A stretch of 64,000 bases of DNA from an uncultured Dehalococcoidia bacterium. GTDB taxonomy: Bacteria; Chloroflexota; Dehalococcoidia; Bin125. The stretch spans positions 86,332-150,331 of the forward strand of contig CATQGW010000002.1 of NCBI GenBank assembly GCA_958295515.1, read 5' to 3'. The notes beneath the pieces were generated by a model, which worked only from the letters and a program-made list of their open reading frames with translations, ran no database searches and had not been told where the DNA came from. The number at the start of each line of letters is the position of its first letter. The first letter of the stretch is position 1. This document shows, in pieces, positions 49,072 to 57,948 of this stretch. The position numbers and the translations under genes are program-made.

Positions 49072-49725
49072 TCAGTCGGCCAGCAGCAGCCCCGTCAGCC
49101 AGGCGGAGAGGTCGTGCAGGCTCTGGCGGCCGAGCTCGTGCTGCATCGCGTATTCGCGGTAATCCACGTTCATCCCCAGCGCCTGCAAGCGGTCGCGCGA
49201 GTCGCGGCCCTTATCGATCGTGACCAGCGGATCGTTGCTGCCGTGCTGCACCAGCAGCGGCAGCCGCGCCGCATCGGGGTGAATGTCCGCCGCCGCCTCG
49301 TCGGAGAGCCAGGTCGAAAGCATCGCCGCGCCGCGCCAGCGGCCGGGATCACTCAACGCCAGCCGATAGGCGAGGAAGCCGCCCTGGCTGAAGCCCATCA
49401 GCGCGCTGCGCTCGGGATCCACGGAGTAGCGGATGACCGCCTCATCGAAGAATGATTGAAGATCCGCCGCGACGCGCTCCAGCTCACCCGGCAGCGGTCG
49501 ATCGTTGTCGCCGCGCTGCATCCAGGTGAACATCGGGCCGTAGGAGAACGGCGCGTCGTCGAGCGCGAACTCCGCCTGCGGCAAAATCACCTGCACCCGA
49601 CCCTCGGCCAACATCGGCGCGAGCGGCGCCAAATCCTGCGCGTGCGCCCCGTGCCCATGCAGCGCAAACAGCGTCGGAAAGGGCGGCGCCCCCGCAGGCG
49701 TCCAGGCGGCATGTACGAACTGCAT
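49072..49725 (-). CDS. alpha/beta hydrolase, phospholipase/carboxylesterase type
   Basis: About 217 residues from the ATG at 49725; an in-frame ATG at 49734 overlaps the -10 box. LFALHGHGAHAQDLAPL is the oxyanion loop, the nucleophile Ser lies in MGFSQGGFLAY, the Asp in HGSNDPLV and the His in MQHELGRQS. This is the acyl-protein-thioesterase/carboxylesterase branch. TAGTAT seven bases before the ATG predicts a leaderless message. FtsY ends 12 bases upstream on the same strand. Natural substrate unknown. Confidence 0.85.
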   Translation of the reverse strand: MQFVHAAWTPAGAPPFPTLFALHGHGAHAQDLAPLAPMLAEGRVQVILPQAEFALDDAPFSYGPMFTWMQRGDNDRPLPGELERVAADLQSFFDEAVIRYSVDPERSALMGFSQGGFLAYRLALSDPGRWRGAAMLSTWLSDEAAADIHPDAARLPLLVQHGSNDPLVTIDKGRDSRDRLQALGMNVDYREYAMQHELGRQSLHDLSAWLTGLLLAD

Positions 49726-49732
49726 GGCGCGC

Positions 49733-49738
49733 ATACTA
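49733..49738 (-). promoter_or_regulatory. -10 box TAGTAT of a leaderless gene
   Basis: On the minus strand TAGTAT, seven bases (GCGCGCC) and the ATG at 49725. One base longer than most leaderless gaps in this window. Confidence 0.45.
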
Positions 49739-49746
49739 GGGGTCGC

Positions 49747-50724
49747 TCAGCCCTCGCCCAGCAGCGCATCGACAAAGCGCGCCGGCTCGAACGGCGCAAT
49801 GTCGCCCAACTGCTCGCCGGTGCCCGCAAAGCGCATCGGAATGCCGATCTGGTCCGCGATCGCAAACACAATCCCCCCCTTGCTGGAGCCGTCCAACTTG
49901 GCCAGACAGATCGCCGTCACCCCCGCCGCATCCGCGAACAGCCGCGCCTGACTCAAACCGTTCTGCCCGCTGGTCGCGTCCAGCACCAGCAGCACCTCGT
50001 GCGGCGCGCCGGGGCAGCGGCTCTCGATCACCCGCCGCACCTTGCCCAGCTCCGCCATCAGGTTGGACTGCGTTTGCAGCCGCCCCGCCGTATCGATGAT
50101 CACCACATCGACGCCACGAGACTGGGCGGCATCGATCGCGTCCCAGGCCACCGCCCCGGGGTCCGCGCCGGGCTGGTGGGCGATGCACTCGACGCCGAGT
50201 CGGTTCGCCCAGGTTTGCAACTGCTCAATCGCGGCGGCGCGGAAGGTATCCGCGGCGGCCAGCAGCACGCTGCGCCCTTCGCCTTGCAGCGCATGCGCGA
50301 GTTTCGCAATCGAGGTCGTCTTGCCCGCGCCGTTGACGCCGACCACGAGGATCACGTGCGGGAACGGTGGAGCCGCAGGCGCATCGGGACGCCACAACGC
50401 GCCGTCGGCGGATGGGCGTTCCAGCAGCTCGATCAGCTGCCCGCGCAGCTGGGCGCGAACGCCGTCCACATCCGCCCTGCGCCCTGCGGCGTCGCGCAGC
50501 TCTTCAACAAGCTGCGCGCTCGTACCGCCGCCCACATCCGCCAGGATCAACGTCTCCTCGAGCTCCTCCCAGAAATCATCATCAAGCTTCCCCGCGCGCA
50601 GCAGCCCACCGAGCCGCCCCAGCACACCCCGCCGCGTCGTGCGCGTAGCGTCCGCATACGCCGCATCCAGCTCAGCGTCTTCGCTGGGCGCATCCCCCCC
50701 GCGACGGCGAAACAGTCGAACCAC
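49747..50724 (-). CDS. ftsY: signal recognition particle receptor FtsY
   Basis: GTPase that docks ribosome-SRP complexes at the membrane. It is 325 residues from the GTG at 50724, with a short acidic N-terminal region and no membrane helix. The four-helix N domain is followed by G1 GVNGAGKTTSIAKLA, DTFRAAAIEQLQTWA, DTAGRLQTQSNLMAELGKV, ATSGQNGLSQARLF and LAKLDGSSKGGIVF, then GTGEQLGDIAPFEPARFVD. GAGGAGCG is the ribosome site. It is downstream of smc and rnc on the same strand, a common order in bacteria. Confidence 0.96.
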   Translation of the reverse strand: MVRLFRRRGGDAPSEDAELDAAYADATRTTRRGVLGRLGGLLRAGKLDDDFWEELEETLILADVGGGTSAQLVEELRDAAGRRADVDGVRAQLRGQLIELLERPSADGALWRPDAPAAPPFPHVILVVGVNGAGKTTSIAKLAHALQGEGRSVLLAAADTFRAAAIEQLQTWANRLGVECIAHQPGADPGAVAWDAIDAAQSRGVDVVIIDTAGRLQTQSNLMAELGKVRRVIESRCPGAPHEVLLVLDATSGQNGLSQARLFADAAGVTAICLAKLDGSSKGGIVFAIADQIGIPMRFAGTGEQLGDIAPFEPARFVDALLGEG

Positions 50725-50767
50725 TGGCGCTCCTCAATCGAGTCGAGCGTATCGCAGCCTGCTTTTC

Positions 50768-50805
50768 CGTCATTCCCGCCGCCGCCCCCGTCATTCGGGA
50801 ATCAC
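50768..50805. repeat. degenerate REP element overlapping the end of smc
   Basis: CCGTCATTCCCGCCG followed by a second partial CCGTCATTCGGGAATCAC. The stop codon of smc (50802-50804, minus strand) lies in it, so the element defines the last residues of the protein. Confidence 0.6.
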
Positions 50806-53800
50806 AAGGCGGCAGGCAGAGCATCGAGGCGGACCGAGAGAACTTTGCTCAAACCATCCGCAGCCATCGTCACCCCGTAGACCGCGTCGGCCTGCTCGAT
50901 CGTGCGGCGGTTGTGCGTGATCACCACGAACTGAATATCGGCGGCGCGCTCTTTGAGCGCCTGCACAAAGCGCTCAACATTGGCTTCGTCGAGCGCGGCA
51001 TCGACCTCATCGAGCACGCAGAAGGGCACGGGGCGAATTTCGAGCAGCGCGAAGAGCAGCGCGATCGCGGTCAGCGCGCGCTCGCCGCCCGAGAGTTGGG
51101 ACAGGTTGGCGACACGCTTGCCCGGCGGCTGGGCGACAATCTCCACGCCCGCCGGTTGCAGCTCCACCTCGGACCGCACACCCTCCAGCTCGAGTTGAGA
51201 ATCGGGCGACGCAGCCTCGATCTCCGACTCGGCCGGCGGGGCCTCTTGCGTGAGCGTCAGACGGGCGCGCCCGCCCCGGAACATCAGCCGGAAATAGCGC
51301 TGGAAGGCCGCGTCCACCTTGTCGAAAGCGCGGCGGAAGCTGGAGTCGATCAGCGTCTCCAACTCGCGCTCGGCGGTGCGCAGGCGAGTTTCGGTGATCT
51401 CCAGGTCGGAAATCTGCTCACCGAGCGACGTGAAACGCTGGAGTTCAGCCTCGTGCTCCTCGGCGGCATCGGGTTGGACCGGACCGAGCCGGTGCAGACG
51501 CTCGCGCAGCGCGTGGGCGGCGGCACGAAGCTGTTCGACATCCACGAACACCTCAGCCGCAGGGCCGGGCAGCTCCGCCAGCTCGATGTGATCCTCCTCG
51601 GCGCTCGCAGCCAACCGCTCGCGGGCAGCGTGAGTTTCGCGCAGCGCAGCCGTCGCTTCGACGGCGGCGCGCTCGGCCTGCAAGCGTGTCGTCTGCGCAA
51701 CCTCGAGCCGCTGCCGAGTGTCGCCGCGCTGTTGCTCGGCCAGTTCGAGCGCGGCGCGCGACTCCTCAAGCGCCGCACGATCGGCGGCAGCGGTTTCCGC
51801 CTCGGCAACCGCGGCTTCGCGCTCGGCGAGGGCGGCGTCCAGCGGATGGAGTTCCGCTCGAACTTCGGCCAGACGCGCCACAGCCTGCGCGCGCCGCTCA
51901 ATCTGATCGGCGTGCGCGCGCGCGGCGGCGTGTTCGGCGGCGGCCTGCACGCGCCGACCTTCGAGCTCGGCCAGTTCGCCCTCGTCGGGCGGCGCGTCCC
52001 CCGCGGCGGGCGGTTCGATTGGCCGAGCCGCTTCCGCCGCATCGGCGTCAACGCGCGCCCGACGCTCCGCAACGCGCAGGGCATCGCGGCGCAAGCGTTC
52101 GCCCTCCGCCTCTGCTGCTCGCAGCGCGCCGCCGGAGCTGCTCAGCGCCGCAAGCGCCTGACTATGCGCGTTCGTGCGCTCGCGCATTCGTGCAGCGGCG
52201 CGTTCGCGATCTTGAACAGCCTCCGCGTGCGCCGCCTCATCGGGCAGCGGCTGGGCATCGAGCTCCCGGCGCAGCGCGTCGCGCCGCTCGCGCCATTCCG
52301 ACAGACGCCGCTGTTGGCGCGCGCGGCCGACGCTCTGGCCGCCCTGCGCGGCGACCACCCCATCGGCGCGCAGCAGAATCCCGTCGCGGGTCACAACCGC
52401 GCGCGGCGGGGAGGTCTCGCCAAGCAGCGCGCGGGCCTGCGTCGCATCGGCGGCGATTTGGATGCCGCCGAGCAGCGCGTCGGCGACCGCGCGGAGATTC
52501 GCCGGCGCGTCGATCACATCAAGCGCGCCGAGTCCAACGGCGACGGCGGCGGGACCGCTCCCTGCGCCATTGGGGTGCGACTGCGGAGCCGAAGGAAGCG
52601 TGGCCGGCACGACCAGATCCGCGGCGACGCCAATCCAGCCCTGATCGCCGCGCTGCAACGCGCTTTGGGCGCGGTCCAGCGCCGCCGCTGCGGAGGGCTG
52701 GATTTCCGCCTCGGCCGCCGCGCCCAGCGCAGCCTCGATCGCCGCTTCGTAGCCGGCCTGGACGCGCAGACGGCTGAGCAGGCGCGGCGCCGCGCCGTTG
52801 CCCGCCGGCGACAGCGTCAGCTCGTCGAGCGTCGCAATACGGGCGCTGAGCTCGTCGATTTCACGCTCGATGACCTGGCGCGCGTCCCGGATTTCGCCGT
52901 AGGCGGCGTCGATTCGTTCCAACTCCTCGGCGGCGCGGACTTCTTCCGCGCGTGCTGCCGCCAGCGCTTCTGCTGCCGCCGCTTCGGCCGCCGTCGCAGC
53001 AGCTTGGTCGGCTTCCAGTTGGGCGACCGTCTCCAGCTGCGCGGTCCGCGCCGCGCCGAGCGTGTCCGCTTCACTGAGCAGCTCCGCGCGCTCAGCTTCC
53101 AGCCGCCGAGCAAGCGCTTCGGCGACGGCGCGTCGGTGCGCGTAGGCGTCGCGCTCGCGCTGCGCCTGGTCGCGCCGCGCGCGCGCCGCTCGCAAGCGCT
53201 CTTCGGCGTCGTGCAGAGCGGCGGCGGCGGTCGCCACATCGGGGCCCAGTTCGCCGTCGGGCGCGGCAATGCCGAGCTCCGACTCGAGGTTGGCGGCTTC
53301 CCCGCTCAACCACTCGCGGCGGCGCTGATCGAGTTCCAGCGCGTGGCGCAGGTCGTTGAGCCGCGTCTGCGCCGCGCGGCGCTGCTCGGCGGCGGCAGCG
53401 GCCTGGGCGCGGGCGGTTTCGACCGCCTGCTCGGCGGCGGCCAACGCTTCAGCGGCGGCGCTGCGCTCGACTTCGGCGCGCTGCTGCTCACCCGCCGCGG
53501 CTTCGGCGGCGCTCCGTCGCTCACGCTCCTGCGCGGTCAGTTCGGCGGCGGCGGCGCTGTACCAGGCGCGCAGCGCGGTATCGAGCTCGGCCTCCAGCTC
53601 GCCGCGGCGGCGCGCCCGCCGCGCCTGACGTTCGAGCGAGCGCAGACGCGGCTCAATCTCGTCGCGCAGCATCCGCGCGCGCTCGAGATGCTGCTCCGCG
53701 CGTTCCCGCTGGCGGCGCGATTCGAGCATCTTGCGGCGATGCCGCCGCACATCTGCAACCTCCTCGATCAGCCGCCGCCGCTCCAGCGGGCGCAGGCGCA

Positions 53801-54248
53801 GTACTTCATCGACCAACCCCTGCCCCATCAGCGCGTAGCCGCCCGCGCCCAACCCGCTGTTGTGAAACAACTCCTGAATTTCGCGCAGCCGCACCGCGCG
53901 CCCGTTGAGCCGAAACTCCGACTCGCCGTCGCGGTGGACGCGGCGCTGCACTTCCACCTCTGCGGCCTCAAGACCGAGCCAGCCGTCGCCGTTGTCCAGC
54001 CGCAGCCGCACTTCCGCGAGGCCGGCCGGCGCGCGTTCGGCCGAGCCGCTGAAGATCACATCGTCCAGCCGCTTGACCCGCAGGCTGCGGTTCGCGCCCT
54101 CGCCGATCACCCAGCGCAGCGCGTCCATGATGTTCGATTTGCCGGAGCCGTTGGGACCCACCACCGCGGTCATGCCGCGGTCGAAGCGCAACTCGGTGCG
54201 CACGCCGAACGACTTGTAGCCGCCGATTTCGATGCTGCGCAGGCGCAT
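50802..54248 (-). CDS. smc: chromosome segregation protein SMC
   Basis: Loop-extruding ATPase that organises and segregates the chromosome with ScpAB. It is 1148 residues. Walker A GPNGSGKSNIMDALRWVIG is at about 32-50, two long Ala/Glu/Arg-rich coiled coils flank a hinge around 480-600, and the C-terminal ABC half has LSQLSGGERALTAIALLFAL and VLDEVDAALDEANVERF. Its ATG overlaps the rnc stop by one base (TAATG). scpA and scpB are not in the window. The stop lies in a REP element. Confidence 0.96.
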   Translation of the reverse strand: MRLRSIEIGGYKSFGVRTELRFDRGMTAVVGPNGSGKSNIMDALRWVIGEGANRSLRVKRLDDVIFSGSAERAPAGLAEVRLRLDNGDGWLGLEAAEVEVQRRVHRDGESEFRLNGRAVRLREIQELFHNSGLGAGGYALMGQGLVDEVLRLRPLERRRLIEEVADVRRHRRKMLESRRQRERAEQHLERARMLRDEIEPRLRSLERQARRARRRGELEAELDTALRAWYSAAAAELTAQERERRSAAEAAAGEQQRAEVERSAAAEALAAAEQAVETARAQAAAAAEQRRAAQTRLNDLRHALELDQRRREWLSGEAANLESELGIAAPDGELGPDVATAAAALHDAEERLRAARARRDQAQRERDAYAHRRAVAEALARRLEAERAELLSEADTLGAARTAQLETVAQLEADQAAATAAEAAAAEALAAARAEEVRAAEELERIDAAYGEIRDARQVIEREIDELSARIATLDELTLSPAGNGAAPRLLSRLRVQAGYEAAIEAALGAAAEAEIQPSAAAALDRAQSALQRGDQGWIGVAADLVVPATLPSAPQSHPNGAGSGPAAVAVGLGALDVIDAPANLRAVADALLGGIQIAADATQARALLGETSPPRAVVTRDGILLRADGVVAAQGGQSVGRARQQRRLSEWRERRDALRRELDAQPLPDEAAHAEAVQDRERAAARMRERTNAHSQALAALSSSGGALRAAEAEGERLRRDALRVAERRARVDADAAEAARPIEPPAAGDAPPDEGELAELEGRRVQAAAEHAAARAHADQIERRAQAVARLAEVRAELHPLDAALAEREAAVAEAETAAADRAALEESRAALELAEQQRGDTRQRLEVAQTTRLQAERAAVEATAALRETHAARERLAASAEEDHIELAELPGPAAEVFVDVEQLRAAAHALRERLHRLGPVQPDAAEEHEAELQRFTSLGEQISDLEITETRLRTAERELETLIDSSFRRAFDKVDAAFQRYFRLMFRGGRARLTLTQEAPPAESEIEAASPDSQLELEGVRSEVELQPAGVEIVAQPPGKRVANLSQLSGGERALTAIALLFALLEIRPVPFCVLDEVDAALDEANVERFVQALKERAADIQFVVITHNRRTIEQADAVYGVTMAADGLSKVLSVRLDALPAAL

Positions 54249-54970
54249 TATGTCTCCTTCGCAGCGAGCCGGCTGAGCGCGCGTTCGGCGGCGGCCATCT
54301 CCGCCGCGCGCTTGCTCGAGCCGCAGCCCTCCGCCAGCAAGTCGCCGTTGACCCGCACCTCCACGCGAAAGCGCGGATCGTGCGCCGGACCGCTGGCGTC
54401 GACCGTCGCATAGCGCGGCGTCGCCTTGAGCGAGCTCTGCACCTCGTGCTGGAGCAGCGTTTTCGGGTCGCGCAGCAGGCCGTCCGCGCTGAGCGCGTCG
54501 AGCGATGGGCGGACGAGCCGGCGCACCACCTTCTGCGCCGCCCGCTGCCCGCCGTCGAGCCAGACCGCGCCGATCACCGCCTCCAGCGTGCGCGCAAGCA
54601 CCACCGGACGGCCGCGCGCGCCCTCATTGTCGACCCCGGCGCCCATCAACAGGTACGCGCCCAGCTCGAGCTCGGCCGCCAGCGCGCCCAGGTTCTGGTT
54701 GCGCACGATCAGCGAGCGCGCCTCCGTCAGCCAGCCCTCCGTCACATCGGGAAAGCGCTCGAACAGCTCGCGGGCGACGATCGAGCCGAGAATCGCGTCG
54801 CCCAGAAATTCGAGGCGGTCGTTGGAGCGCAGTTCGAGATCGCCGTGTTCGTTGAGCCAGGAGCTATGCACCAGCGCCTCGCGCAGCAGCTCGCGGCTGC
54901 CGAACTCGTGCCCGATACGCTCTTCCAGACGGTGCAGGCGGCGCGCGGGCAGGTCGGTGGCCAGGCTCAT
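54248..54970 (-). CDS. rnc: ribonuclease III
   Basis: Processes double-stranded RNA including rRNA precursors. About 240 residues from the ATG at 54970, with GAGGT upstream. The signature NDRLEFLGDAILGSIVA has Asp in place of the common Glu at the second position but keeps the catalytic Asp. RTLEAVIGAVWLDGG carries the second catalytic acid. The C-terminal double-stranded-RNA-binding domain (DPKTLLQHEVQSSLKATP to SSKRAAEMAAAERAL) is complete. It is translated just ahead of smc and ftsY. Confidence 0.95.
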   Translation of the reverse strand: MSLATDLPARRLHRLEERIGHEFGSRELLREALVHSSWLNEHGDLELRSNDRLEFLGDAILGSIVARELFERFPDVTEGWLTEARSLIVRNQNLGALAAELELGAYLLMGAGVDNEGARGRPVVLARTLEAVIGAVWLDGGQRAAQKVVRRLVRPSLDALSADGLLRDPKTLLQHEVQSSLKATPRYATVDASGPAHDPRFRVEVRVNGDLLAEGCGSSKRAAEMAAAERALSRLAAKET

Positions 54971-55067
54971 GCGGGGACCTCGCGGCTCAGCGGCGAATGA
55001 TCGCTGATGATGCTCACACGCCGAACTGTTATGTGCATGCGCGCTGATCGCGAGCGGAGCAGACCCG

Positions 55068-56315
55068 ATGGCGACGCCAGCCGCTGATCTACCGACCGAG
55101 ATTGCGGACGCAATGTCCGCTGAACTGCACGCCGCCACCGCCTCACTATGTCACGTTGCGGGCGAATCGGGAATTGCCCTCTATCTGGTCGGTGGATTGC
55201 TGCGCGACCGCATGCTGCTGGAGACGCCGCCGACGGACCGCGCGGTCGATCTGGACCTGGCGGTGGACGGCGACGCAGAGGCGCTCCGCGCCGCATTGAG
55301 CGCGGCGCGCTGGCTCGCGCACGACCGTTTCGGCTCCGTGGCGGCGGCGCTGGCCGACGGATCGCGGATCGACCTGGTGCGCACGCGCAGCGAGCGCTAC
55401 CCGTCGCCGGCGTCGCTGCCGATCGTCGAGCCCGCGCCGATCGACGCGGACCTGGCGCGGCGCGACTTCACGATCAACGCCGCCGCATTCGGGCTGACCG
55501 GCCCGCATCGCGGCCTGCTGCTCGATCCGCACGGCGGGCAGCGGGACGCGCAGCAGCTACGGCTGCGGACGCTGCACGACGGATCATTCCGCGACGATCC
55601 CACCCGACTGCTTCGACTCTGCCGCTACGCAGCGCGAATTGGCGGGCGCGTGGAACCCGCAACAGCGCGGCAGGCGCGCGCAGCGACCGACGGGCTGGCC
55701 GCCCTCTCGCCCGCCCGCTTCGGCGACGCCTGGCGGTCTCTGCTGGAGGACGCCGCCGCGTCCGAAGCGCTGCGGCGGGCGCGTCGCCTGCATCTCCCGC
55801 AAGCCCGACTCGCGGGCTGGGAGATCACGCCCCAAGCGGCGGCAATCGTCGGCGCGGCGCGCTTCTGGGCGGCGACAGGCTTGACCTGTGGGAACGCCGA
55901 TCTCGTCAAACAATTGCCCACAGCGGCAGCGCTGCACCGACAAGAGCGAGCAGCGCTGGCCGGCGGCGCTGCGCTGCGCGCGGCGCGGCGGCGAATGGGG
56001 CATGTGCGGCGTCTCTCCGATGCCGCTATAACCGTCGAGCGCGTGCCGACCGTCGCGCTGGAGGTGGCAACAGAGTTGTGGAGCGGCGCAGCCGCGCAGC
56101 GGCTGGAGCAGATCATCGAGCGGCGCGGAGCCGTGCGCTCGCCGCTGGACGGCCGCGCATTGGCGGCGCTGGGCGTGCCCCAGGGCCCCGCAATGGGCGC
56201 TTGGCAGCGGCGGCTGGAGCGCGCGCTCTGGGACGGCGAGCTACCCGACGACGAGGCCGCGCGTATCGCAGTCGCCGAGCAATGGGTACGATCCTCACCG
56301 ACGACACCAATCTGA
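55068..56315 (+). CDS. CCA-adding / poly(A) polymerase-type tRNA nucleotidyltransferase
   Basis: Protein of 415 residues of the class II polymerase-beta-like group. LVGGLLRDRMLLETP and AVDLDLAVDGDAEAL hold the G and the D-x-D metal site. RIDLVRTRSERYPSP, DADLARRDFTINAAAFGL and DDPTRLLRLCRYAARIGG are the B-D motifs. The N-terminus has about 35 extra residues. Whether it adds CCA or poly(A) cannot be told from sequence alone; it is divergent from rnc. A small zinc-binding gene follows after eight bases. Confidence 0.9.
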   Translation: MATPAADLPTEIADAMSAELHAATASLCHVAGESGIALYLVGGLLRDRMLLETPPTDRAVDLDLAVDGDAEALRAALSAARWLAHDRFGSVAAALADGSRIDLVRTRSERYPSPASLPIVEPAPIDADLARRDFTINAAAFGLTGPHRGLLLDPHGGQRDAQQLRLRTLHDGSFRDDPTRLLRLCRYAARIGGRVEPATARQARAATDGLAALSPARFGDAWRSLLEDAAASEALRRARRLHLPQARLAGWEITPQAAAIVGAARFWAATGLTCGNADLVKQLPTAAALHRQERAALAGGAALRAARRRMGHVRRLSDAAITVERVPTVALEVATELWSGAAAQRLEQIIERRGAVRSPLDGRALAALGVPQGPAMGAWQRRLERALWDGELPDDEAARIAVAEQWVRSSPTTPI

Positions 56316-56323
56316 GCGCAACC

Positions 56324-56644
56324 ATGACACAACCGACAACTGAGCAAACATCCTGCGCAGTCTGCGACGATCCGCTGCAAGCGGACGCGCAGGCGGACTG
56401 CTACAGCTGCGGCCAACTCTTTCACCTGGCGCTGACCTCGAACTCCGAGGTAGACGACTGCGGGCAAGTCTGGATCGACGACGAGGTGATGGCGCTCCAG
56501 TTCGCCTGCAATCGCTGCCTGGCGGAGCTGGCTGGAGCAGCAGATCAGCCGGAGCCGCCGCAGCGCGACGCGACACCGCGCGCCCAGCGAGCGGAACCGG
56601 GACGCAGCGCGAGAGAGATCGCGCGTCGGCGGCGAGGCCGCTAG
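56324..56644 (+). CDS. small RING-like zinc-binding protein
   Basis: About 106 residues. CAVCDDPLQADAQADCYSC, GQLFHLALT and CNRCLAELA give a Cys/His pattern like a RING or B-box finger with two zinc sites. The C-terminus is basic and disordered (GRSAREIARRRRGR). It lies downstream of the nucleotidyltransferase and two bases ahead of another small gene. The pattern is common in uncharacterised bacterial proteins. Nucleic-acid or protein binding is likely; function unknown. Confidence 0.65.
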   Translation: MTQPTTEQTSCAVCDDPLQADAQADCYSCGQLFHLALTSNSEVDDCGQVWIDDEVMALQFACNRCLAELAGAADQPEPPQRDATPRAQRAEPGRSAREIARRRRGR

Positions 56645-56646
56645 CC

Positions 56647-56931
56647 GTGCCGCGCAGCCGACGCCGACGCAGACGGCGCGATCCCGCGACCACGGAGCCG
56701 CGCAATCCCGCCGGCGAAGCGCTGACCGCTCAAATCACACCGGCGGGGCGTCGCCCGCCGCCCGCAACCGTCGTGCTCGCGCTGTGTTTGGGAATTTGGA
56801 TCGGGCTGGCGATCGCCTCCGGCGGTCCCAGCCTGCCCACCACCATCGCACTCTGGGTCAGCGTCATCGGCGCAGGTCTCGCCGGCGGCCGCCTCCTACG
56901 CCGCTGGCTGCAACGTCGGGCAGGGCAATAG
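56647..56931 (+). CDS. small membrane protein with Arg-rich N-terminus
   Basis: Protein of 94 residues from the GTG at 56647. A strongly basic N-terminus (RSRRRRRRRDP) and a Pro-rich part precede two membrane segments (ATVVLALCLGIWIGLAIA, TTIALWVSVIGAGLAGGRLL). The Arg-rich start would stay in the cytoplasm. It is the last gene of the run starting with the nucleotidyltransferase. A REP half copy follows in the gap. Function unknown. Confidence 0.5.
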   Translation: MPRSRRRRRRRDPATTEPRNPAGEALTAQITPAGRRPPPATVVLALCLGIWIGLAIASGGPSLPTTIALWVSVIGAGLAGGRLLRRWLQRRAGQ

Positions 56932-56966
56932 CGACGGGCGCGCCCTAGCGCCAAGCTCACAGCAAG

Positions 56967-56983
56967 CGCGGGCATGACGACTC
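56967..56983. repeat. half REP element
   Basis: CAAGCGCGGGCATGACG, the right arm only. It fills part of the 80-base gap between two convergent genes. Confidence 0.55.
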
Positions 56984-57011
56984 TTTGCGCCCGCGACGGA
57001 GGAGCAAGTAC

Positions 57012-57422
57012 CTAGCGGCTCAGATCGATACCGCTTCCCGTCACTCGGTCCAGATCGATGATCACCGCCACGCCCGTGCGCTCGAGATCGCGATCCTTCT
57101 CCAGCTGATGCTGGCCTTCCCAGATCGCGTCGCGCTCGCTCTGCTCGTGGGTGACGCGGGCGCGACCGCGGAAGATGTAGAACTTGCGCTTCGGCATATT
57201 CGTGTAGGTCATCGCCACCTCCGGGTTGGCGGCGATCGCGGTCAGCGTTTTCGAAGGCACCGCGCGCACCCAGACGGCGAGCGCGTCCTCGCCGAACGTT
57301 TGCGTGCTGCCGCGGAAGCTGACCAACGGCTCGGCGTCGGGCGTGACAGCCACCAGCGAGAGCGGGTAACCCTCGCTCAGCGCGTTGTTCACCCGGTCTT
57401 TCACATCCTGCGGGAGCTGCAT
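57012..57422 (-). CDS. pyridoxamine-5'-phosphate-oxidase-fold (split-barrel) protein, possible flavin/F420-dependent
   Basis: About 136 residues from the ATG at 57422 with GAGGA upstream; the open frame is longer but inside the next gene. The split-barrel pattern is clear: YPLSLVAVTPDAEPLVSFRG, ALAVWVRAVPSKTLTAIAAN, VAMTYTNMPKRKFYIFRGRA. Its size matches FDOR-type proteins, which use FMN or F420; the window has F420 genes, so F420 use is plausible but unproven. The GNAT gene starts further upstream on the same strand, with a gap of about ten bases. Confidence 0.78.
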   Translation of the reverse strand: MQLPQDVKDRVNNALSEGYPLSLVAVTPDAEPLVSFRGSTQTFGEDALAVWVRAVPSKTLTAIAANPEVAMTYTNMPKRKFYIFRGRARVTHEQSERDAIWEGQHQLEKDRDLERTGVAVIIDLDRVTGSGIDLSR

Positions 57423-57432
57423 CGGCACTTCC

Positions 57433-57948
57433 TCACCTATCCGTTCCCACGCCGTCGAGCGGGCGGCGCATCCAGACGGCGTCGCCGCCAACGCCGGGCG
57501 GCAACGCGCCGTCGGCGAGCGCGGGCGCGCGCTCCGGCACGTAGCCCAAGCGTAGCCAGAAGTAGAGCGCCACTCCATTGTCGGCCGGCAGCGGGACCAG
57601 CACTTGGCCGGCGCCCAACTCGCGCGCCGTGCGCTCGAACAGTGGAACAGCCGCCCCGCCGAAGCCGTAGTGACGCCAGCGCGCATCGACCGCCAGCCAG
57701 GTCCAGACCGCAAGCTCGCCGCCGAGCCGCCCGCTCAAAGCACCAACGATCTTCTCTCCCTCAGCCGTCTCCGCGCAGATCCAGTAGCCCGCGTCGCCGC
57801 TGTCGAGCCTGTCCTGCAGCGGGCAGGGCGCGGCGCGTCCAGCCACCGCCTGCGCGGCCTCTGCCAGCCACGGCGCGTCCGCGACCTCCGCGCGGATGCG
57901 GGTCAGCGAAACCTGTTCAGCGGCGACGCGGTCAGGCCAGGCGCTCAC
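57433..57948 (-). CDS. GNAT family N-acetyltransferase
   Basis: Protein of 171 residues. LAVWTWLAVDARWRHYGFGG and AAVPLFERTARELGAGQV make the acetyl-CoA pyrophosphate-binding R/Q-x-x-G-x-G/A-like region, here RWRHYGFGG. ALYFWLRLGYVPERAP is the usual C-terminal block. Its start overlaps the helicase stop by four bases (ATGA), so it is co-translated with it. Acceptor unknown. Confidence 0.82.
   Translation of the reverse strand: MSAWPDRVAAEQVSLTRIRAEVADAPWLAEAAQAVAGRAAPCPLQDRLDSGDAGYWICAETAEGEKIVGALSGRLGGELAVWTWLAVDARWRHYGFGGAAVPLFERTARELGAGQVLVPLPADNGVALYFWLRLGYVPERAPALADGALPPGVGGDAVWMRRPLDGVGTDR

Noticed and set aside
50913..54413. A 1166-residue open frame opposite smc, and a similar 1291-residue one at 56985-60860 opposite the helicase genes
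   Set aside because: Both are antisense shadows of well-recognised genes and show no domain.
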